Assembly: GCA_934373235.1 (NCBI GenBank) | Contig: CAKROW010000009.1 | Coordinates: 1-64,000, forward strand | Reading direction: 5' to 3' | Length of the DNA: 64,000 nucleotides | Source of the DNA: an uncultured Blautia sp. | GTDB taxonomy: Bacteria > Bacillota > Clostridia > Lachnospirales > Lachnospiraceae | Shown: piece after piece, positions 59,330 to 64,000 of the stretch | How positions within the stretch are numbered: the stretch's first letter is position 1 | Layout: each line of letters begins with the position of its first letter | Program-made: the position numbers and the translations under genes | Notes under the pieces: model-generated | The model's database searches: none | What the model was told of the DNA's origin: nothing | What the model saw: only the letters and a program-made list of their open reading frames with translations

Positions 59330-60202
59330 ATGAAAGTTAAAAAATGGAAACTGGCAAGCTTTCTTTTGCCGTGTCTGCTCCTTTTTGCATTGATTTACCT
59401 GGCTCCGATGTGTATGGTGTTTGGAAGTTCATTTTTTGAATGGAAAGCAGGCGGTGTATTTAATTTTATTGGACTGGATAATTATTTCAATGCTTTCCGG
59501 AACGATGCGCGAATGCTCACAGCACTGAAGAATACAGGAATCTGGGTAATACTTCAGTCTGTTGTGCATGTAACCCTGGGAACTGTGATCGCATTTATGC
59601 TGTCGAAGCGAAAAAAAGGCTGGAAAGTCCTCAGGACCATCTATATGATCCCAAACGTGGTATCTGCAGCAGCACTGGCTGTTATTTTCCTGAATGTATT
59701 TAATGCTCAGTATGGTATTATCAATTCCTTCGTAAAAACAGTAACCGGAAAACCATTTATGAAAAACTGGTTTTTTGATCAGAACAGTGCTTTTATCACA
59801 GTTACATGGAGCTGGCTTCTGTACACGGGAATGATCATCATCCTTGTACTTGCAGGTGTCCTGTCCATTCCCGAGGATGTTGTGGAAGCGGCAAAGATCG
59901 ATGGTGCCACAGACATGCAGATCAACATGAAGATCCGCCTTCCTCTGATCCGCACCATTCTTGGAACCTGCGAGATCCTGGCAGCGACCAGTATGTTAAG
60001 AGAATTTGAACTTATTTACCTGACAACAAACGGAGGTCCGGGAGATACAACACTGAATCTTCCGTTGTACCTGTATAAAACCTCTATGACAGACAATAAC
60101 TACGGCTATGCCAATATGATGGGAGTGATCCTTATTATTGCAGGTGTGATCGTAGTAGGAGCAATTAACAGGCTGTTCAGGATGAACGAGGCAGACTATT
60201 AA
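59330..60202 (+). CDS. Sugar ABC transporter permease, MalF type
   Basis: 290 residues with six membrane helices and the EAA loop IPEDVVEAAKIDGATDMQ. CUT1-family partner of the MalG-type subunit. No ATPase gene is present in the operon, so the importer probably borrows a shared MsmX/MsmK-type ATPase encoded elsewhere; this is known for many Firmicute sugar importers. Confidence 0.92.
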   Translation: MKVKKWKLASFLLPCLLLFALIYLAPMCMVFGSSFFEWKAGGVFNFIGLDNYFNAFRNDARMLTALKNTGIWVILQSVVHVTLGTVIAFMLSKRKKGWKVLRTIYMIPNVVSAAALAVIFLNVFNAQYGIINSFVKTVTGKPFMKNWFFDQNSAFITVTWSWLLYTGMIIILVLAGVLSIPEDVVEAAKIDGATDMQINMKIRLPLIRTILGTCEILAATSMLREFELIYLTTNGGPGDTTLNLPLYLYKTSMTDNNYGYANMMGVILIIAGVIVVGAINRLFRMNEADY

Positions 60203-60242
60203 AAAAGACAGAAATTAAAAGACGGAAAGAGAGGAATTACAG

Positions 60243-61610
60243 ATGAAAATAGCAGTAATCGGTGGCGGCGGTGTACGTTCCATGTTCCTGGCAAAAAGCC
60301 TTGCTCAGAGCAGCCGGGAACTGGGGATCGATCATGTGGTATTTATGGATAATGATCCAAAGAAACTTAACATTTACGGCAGGATGGCGCAGCAGGTTGC
60401 AAGACGTCTGGAGCCGACTCTGAATCTGGAGCTTACCGAAGATCCTGCAGAGGCTATCAAGGATGCAGATTATATCATCACAACTATCCGTGTAGGAGAA
60501 GATGATATGCGTATCCAGGACGAAAGGGCAGCACTTGACCTGGGAGTTCTGGGACAGGAGACAACCGGAGCGGCGGGATTTTCCTTTGCCATGCGTTCTG
60601 TACCGGCTCTTGTAAAATACTGCGAGCTTGCAAAAAAATATGCCTCTCCGGATGTAAAGATCTTCAACTTTACAAACCCGGCAGGTGTGGTATCCCAGAC
60701 CTTACGTGATATGGGATATGATTTTACTTTCGGTATCTGCGATGCCCCGAGCAGTCTTCTCCATTCCTTTGCAAAAATGTACGGAGTTCCGCAGGATTCC
60801 GTAACCGGAGACTGTTATGGACTGAACCATCTTTCTTTCTTTGACAGTATTAAACTGGATGGAAGAGAGATACTTCCCGAGCTTTTGAAAGATGAGAGAC
60901 TGTACACGGATACAGATATGCGCTTCTTCAAAAAAGACCTGGTAGAGCATATGGGCTGCATCCTCAACGAGTATCTGTATTATTTTTATTACAGGGAAGA
61001 GGCTGTTCAGCACATTCTGGATGCAGGCATCACCAGAGGAGAGGTGATCCGTGATGTGAATATCCATATGACAGAAGAGCTGTCACACATGGATGTTGAA
61101 AATGATTTTGAAAATTGCCTGAAGGTTTATGACAAGTGGTATGGCAAACGTGAGGATGCTTATATGGCAAATGAGACAGGTGTATCCAGGGCAAAGGAGC
61201 CTTATCATTTTGACATTTATGCAAAGGATGACGGTGGATATGCAGGTGTTGCCCTGAAGTATATCCGTTCCAAATTGAGCGGAAAGGACAGCGAGATGAT
61301 CCTCTGCGTACCGAATAACGGAGCAATCCCCGGACTTCTTGAAACAGATGTTGTGGAAGTTACCTGCGATCTTAAGGATGGAGAGATGATCCCTCACAAA
61401 GTTCCAAATCCCGGAGAATTACAGATGGAACTGATCCGCAGGGTAAAGATATACGAAAGACTTGCTTCCGAGGCGATCCGCACAAGAAGTATCAGCAAAG
61501 CGATCGACTGCCTTATGGTACATCCTCTTGTCAATTCCTATTCACTGGCAAAGAAACTGGTGGAAACATATGTAGCTGCAAATAAAGACTATATGGAGGA
61601 ATGGAACTAA
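60243..61610 (+). CDS. GH4 family 6-phospho-glycosidase
   Basis: 455-residue NAD- and metal-dependent glycosidase of family GH4, which cleaves by an oxidation-elimination route. It has the N-terminal Rossmann motif IAVIGGGGVRS, the metal Cys166 in GICDAP and His196 in YGLNHLSF. CDAP resembles the CDMP motif of 6-phospho-alpha-glucosidases more than CNVP of beta enzymes or CH motifs of galactosidases. That is a suggestion only. Such enzymes normally need a 6-phosphorylated substrate, yet the operon has an ABC importer and no PTS. Next gene is a kinase. Confidence 0.88.
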   Translation: MKIAVIGGGGVRSMFLAKSLAQSSRELGIDHVVFMDNDPKKLNIYGRMAQQVARRLEPTLNLELTEDPAEAIKDADYIITTIRVGEDDMRIQDERAALDLGVLGQETTGAAGFSFAMRSVPALVKYCELAKKYASPDVKIFNFTNPAGVVSQTLRDMGYDFTFGICDAPSSLLHSFAKMYGVPQDSVTGDCYGLNHLSFFDSIKLDGREILPELLKDERLYTDTDMRFFKKDLVEHMGCILNEYLYYFYYREEAVQHILDAGITRGEVIRDVNIHMTEELSHMDVENDFENCLKVYDKWYGKREDAYMANETGVSRAKEPYHFDIYAKDDGGYAGVALKYIRSKLSGKDSEMILCVPNNGAIPGLLETDVVEVTCDLKDGEMIPHKVPNPGELQMELIRRVKIYERLASEAIRTRSISKAIDCLMVHPLVNSYSLAKKLVETYVAANKDYMEEWN

Positions 61611-61611
61611 T

Positions 61612-62523
61612 ATGAGTTTTGTGGGTGGCGTAGGCTATTCCAATATCGATCTGATCTATTCCGGTCTTGAAAGACTTCCTGAAAAAGGAGAGGAGATTTT
61701 TGCCAGAGGATTTTCCATGCAGTTTGGCGGAGGGATCCCGGCTACCATGATCAATCTTTCAAGACTGGGAGTTGAATCCAGGATCCTCACTTTTGCAGGA
61801 GATGATCTTTTTTCGGAATTTGTAAAGAAAACACTGGAGAAATACCCGGTAAAAACGGTGAACCTCTATAGGGGGGACAAGATGCCGGTGGTGCTGTCCT
61901 CCACATTGTTATATGGTGGTGACAGAAGCTTTATTTCCTACACAGATGGCATGGATCTTAACGATGCTGTCATGGATGAGGTCTATGAAAATCTGAAAGG
62001 TGTATCTGTGGTGGATATGCATGTGGGATTTCTGGATGTATATAAAAGACTGAAAAAAGATGGCTGCATCCAGATTTTCGATACAGGATGGGAAGATGAT
62101 CTGACTCTGGAAAAATACAGAGATTATCTGGAAACTGCAGATTATTACATCCCAAATCAGAAAGAGGCTATGAAGATCACAGGAACGTCCAGCGTGGAAG
62201 ATGCGGCTGAGGTTCTGTCGGAATTTTTTTCTGATGTGACGATCAAGATGGATAAGGAAGGGTGTCTGCTGAAAAATAAAGATGGAATAAAAATCATACC
62301 TTCTGTGCAGAATGTAAAAGCCATAGATGCTACAGGTGCAGGAGATGCGTTTATGAGCGGTTTCATTTACGGACTTTATCATCATTATCCTATTGAACAG
62401 TGCATTAAATTTGGAAATGTAACAGGAAGTGCATGCGTTCAGGGGATGGGCTGTATCAGCAATTTTGTCAATGAGGAGCAGCTTCTGGAAATAGCGGAAA
62501 AACTGGAAGTCCGGGAACTTTAA
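61612..62523 (+). CDS. PfkB/ribokinase-family carbohydrate kinase
   Basis: 303-residue cytosolic kinase. N-terminal substrate motif FGGGIPATMINLSRLG (about 38-53) and the C-terminal signature IDATGAGDAF with catalytic Asp245. It has no resemblance I can place to a specific substrate class. It starts one base after the GH4 stop. It could phosphorylate the imported disaccharide before GH4 cleavage, or one of the products after it. Last gene of the operon, before a terminator. Confidence 0.87.
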   Translation: MSFVGGVGYSNIDLIYSGLERLPEKGEEIFARGFSMQFGGGIPATMINLSRLGVESRILTFAGDDLFSEFVKKTLEKYPVKTVNLYRGDKMPVVLSSTLLYGGDRSFISYTDGMDLNDAVMDEVYENLKGVSVVDMHVGFLDVYKRLKKDGCIQIFDTGWEDDLTLEKYRDYLETADYYIPNQKEAMKITGTSSVEDAAEVLSEFFSDVTIKMDKEGCLLKNKDGIKIIPSVQNVKAIDATGAGDAFMSGFIYGLYHHYPIEQCIKFGNVTGSACVQGMGCISNFVNEEQLLEIAEKLEVREL

Positions 62524-62537
62524 TAGTGAATGGTCAG

Positions 62538-62568
62538 AAAGCAGGGGAAAATTCTCCTGCTTTTCTTT
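62538..62568 (+). terminator. Terminator of the sugar operon
   Basis: AAAGCAGG(GG) with (CT)CCTGCTTTT around an AAAATT loop, then CTTTT. Confidence 0.75.
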
Positions 62569-62638
62569 TGGGTCAGGTCTGTTATTTGTAAAAGGAATCT
62601 GGTACAATAAAAAAGAGTATTTGTAAAAGGAGAATGTC

Positions 62639-63463
62639 ATGCCGAATATTATAGAGATAACTGATTTTGAGGCTCCGGAGCTTGATATATATGTCAGAAT
62701 TTCAGAAATACAGCTTCAAAACCGTGCAGAACCGGAGAAGGGAATCTTTATAGCGGAAAGTCCCAAGGTGATCCAGCGTGCACTGGATGCAGGTTATGTC
62801 CCCATATCTTTTCTGGTGGAAGACAGGCACATAGAAGGGGAGGCGAAAGATCTCATAAAACAGTGTGGGGAGATTCCTGTTTATACTGCGGAGTTTGATA
62901 TCCTCACAAGGCTGACCGGATTCAAGCTGACCCGTGGAATGTTATGTGCCATGCACCGTCCGGCACTTCCGGCTGTGGAAGAGGTGGTAAAATCTGCAAA
63001 AAGGATTGCTGTTCTTGAAAATGTGGTAAATCCTACCAATGTAGGCGCTATATTCCGTTCAGCAGCAGCTCTTGGAATGGACGGGGTTCTTCTGACTCCC
63101 GGTTGCAGCAATCCTCTGTACCGCCGCGCGGCACGTGTCAGTATGGGAACTGTGTTCCAGGTTCCCTGGACATTTTTTTCAAAAGATCTGGACTGGCAGA
63201 AGGAAGGAGTTCCCTTTCTTAAAAAGCTGGGGTTTAAAACAGCGGCTATGGCTCTTAAAGAGGATTCTGTGGATATTGACGATCCCGGACTTCTCGGTGA
63301 AGAAAAACTGGCAGTGATCCTGGGAACAGAAGGTGACGGGCTGGCAGCACATACCATTGCAGACTGTGACTATACTGTATGTATTCCCATGGCTCACGGA
63401 GTGGATTCTCTTAATGTGGCAGCAGCAAGTGCTGTGGCATTCTGGCAGCTTGGAAAAAGATAA
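62639..63463 (+). CDS. SpoU/TrmH-family RNA 2'-O-methyltransferase
   Basis: 274 residues with an N-terminal substrate-binding domain and a SPOUT knot. Motif 1 is ENVVNPTNVGAIFRSA, motif 2 is ILGTEGDGL and motif 3 is IPMAHGVDSLNVAAA. It methylates a ribose in tRNA or rRNA; the site is not predictable from sequence alone. AAGGAG precedes ATG 62639. The 115-base gap before it contains the sugar terminator and two copies of ATTTGTAAAAGGA (62586, 62620). Confidence 0.9.
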   Translation: MPNIIEITDFEAPELDIYVRISEIQLQNRAEPEKGIFIAESPKVIQRALDAGYVPISFLVEDRHIEGEAKDLIKQCGEIPVYTAEFDILTRLTGFKLTRGMLCAMHRPALPAVEEVVKSAKRIAVLENVVNPTNVGAIFRSAAALGMDGVLLTPGCSNPLYRRAARVSMGTVFQVPWTFFSKDLDWQKEGVPFLKKLGFKTAAMALKEDSVDIDDPGLLGEEKLAVILGTEGDGLAAHTIADCDYTVCIPMAHGVDSLNVAAASAVAFWQLGKR

Positions 63464-63508
63464 CCGTTTCCGGCTGTGGTTTTACACAAAAGAGGGAGGA
63501 ATCTTCAG

Positions 63509-63916
63509 ATGAAAAAATTTATGGAAGAATTTAAGGCTTTTGCATTGCGTGGAAACGTGATGGATATGGCAGTGGGTGTTATTATCGGAGGCGCTTTTTC
63601 CGGGATCGTTACATCCCTTACGGATAATTTCATCAATCCGATCCTGCAGTTCCTCACAGGAGGAGCTACATACACATGGAAAGATGTATCAGGTTTTGCG
63701 TCTTCCTTCGTCTCTTCAGTGGTGAACTTTCTGATCATGGCTTTCATTCTGTTCTGCCTTATGAAGGCTGTCAACAAGGTTGCGTCTCTGGGGACAAAAA
63801 AGGAAGAACCGGAGGCACATTCCACAAAGATCTGTCCATTCTGCATGAGTGAGATTGATATCAAGGCTACACGTTGTCCGCACTGTACATCTGTTATTCC
63901 GGAGGAAAAAGAATGA
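63509..63916 (+). CDS. mscL: Large-conductance mechanosensitive channel with zinc-ribbon tail
   Basis: 135-residue MscL that opens under membrane tension to release solutes. Family start FKAFALRGNVMDMAVGVIIG, two membrane helices (about 15-45 and 68-92) and an external loop. The usual C-terminal helical bundle is replaced or followed by a CxxC...CxxC zinc ribbon (Cys109, 112, 123, 126; CPFCMSEIDIKATRCPHC). ATG 63509 follows GGGAGG; the frame from 63476 has no site. Overlaps the next gene by 4 bases (ATGA). Confidence 0.93.
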   Translation: MKKFMEEFKAFALRGNVMDMAVGVIIGGAFSGIVTSLTDNFINPILQFLTGGATYTWKDVSGFASSFVSSVVNFLIMAFILFCLMKAVNKVASLGTKKEEPEAHSTKICPFCMSEIDIKATRCPHCTSVIPEEKE

Positions 63917-64000
63917 ATTATTTCGACTGTCATGCAGATACGTTGACAGAAATCGGTGGTTCCGGAGGAACGCTGGAAGAAAATACCGGGAATCTGGATC
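63913..64000 (+). CDS. Membrane dipeptidase (peptidase M19), N-terminal part
   Basis: Cut by the right edge; 29 residues visible (MNYFDCHADTLTEIGGSGGT...). The FDCHADTL start matches the metal-binding opening of M19 renal-dipeptidase-like enzymes, which hydrolyse dipeptides with a zinc pair. It is coupled to mscL by ATGA overlap. Only the N-terminus is available, so the call rests on one motif. Confidence 0.75.
   Translation, partial: MNYFDCHADTLTEIGGSGGTLEENTGNLD

Overview
The window reads as a chromosomal segment of a gut-type Lachnospiraceae (Clostridia), most like Blautia. That placement is inference from gene content: a cobA-hemD fusion in a hem operon without heme-branch genes, cbiK, pta-ackA, a YceD-L32 pair, tmcAL, a tryptophan T-box in front of an ABC importer, and an ABC-fed sugar operon with a GH4 enzyme. 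Nearly all operons begin with sigma-A promoters (TTGACA-like, usually 17 bp, TATAAT-like) and end in simple hairpin terminators. I see no insertion sequence, prophage, integrase or CRISPR array.

Layout. 1-2036: end of a subtilisin-like protease, then icd. 2062-9471: cbiK diverges from a tightly overlapping operon (hemA, precorrin-2 dehydrogenase, hemC, cobA-hemD, hemB, hemL). Together these run from glutamyl-tRNA to cobalt-sirohydrochlorin, the upper anaerobic B12 route. 9516-18421: a beta-propeller lactonase, aroC (minus), corA, a rhomboid-like protein with a zinc ribbon, pyk, lysA, a MATE pump (minus) and tRNA-Leu(CAA) (minus). 18520-26733: ftsH, then a zinc-finger membrane protein, a polA whose 5'-nuclease site is eroded, coaE, a WalJ-like hydrolase, an ACT protein and a UPF0210 protein. 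26747-31154: Trp T-box, trpXYZ-type importer and an aminotransferase.

31238-39966: a secreted protein with five Cys/His repeats, tmcAL (minus), pta-ackA, yceD-rpmF and a second MATE pump. 39992-45844: a surface-signalling island made of a secreted tandem-repeat protein, a 7TM-type GHKL sensor kinase starting inside its last codons, a LytTR response regulator whose gene overlaps the kinase gene tail to tail, and a secreted acidic protein preceded by two perfect dyads. This is the strongest candidate for an undescribed system. 45990-55853: an ABC-F ATPase, then plsX-acpP-rnc-smc-ftsY-ilvA.

55939-62523: a sugar operon (LacI regulator, two permeases, binding protein, GH4 glycosidase, PfkB kinase) preceded by a duplicated 20-bp direct repeat. 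It has no transport ATPase or PTS gene, which suggests intracellular phosphorylation before GH4 cleavage. 62639-64000: an RNA methyltransferase, MscL with a zinc-ribbon tail and the start of an M19 dipeptidase. Wherever a promoter or ribosome binding site contradicted the longest open frame, the start was moved downstream and the reason is given.
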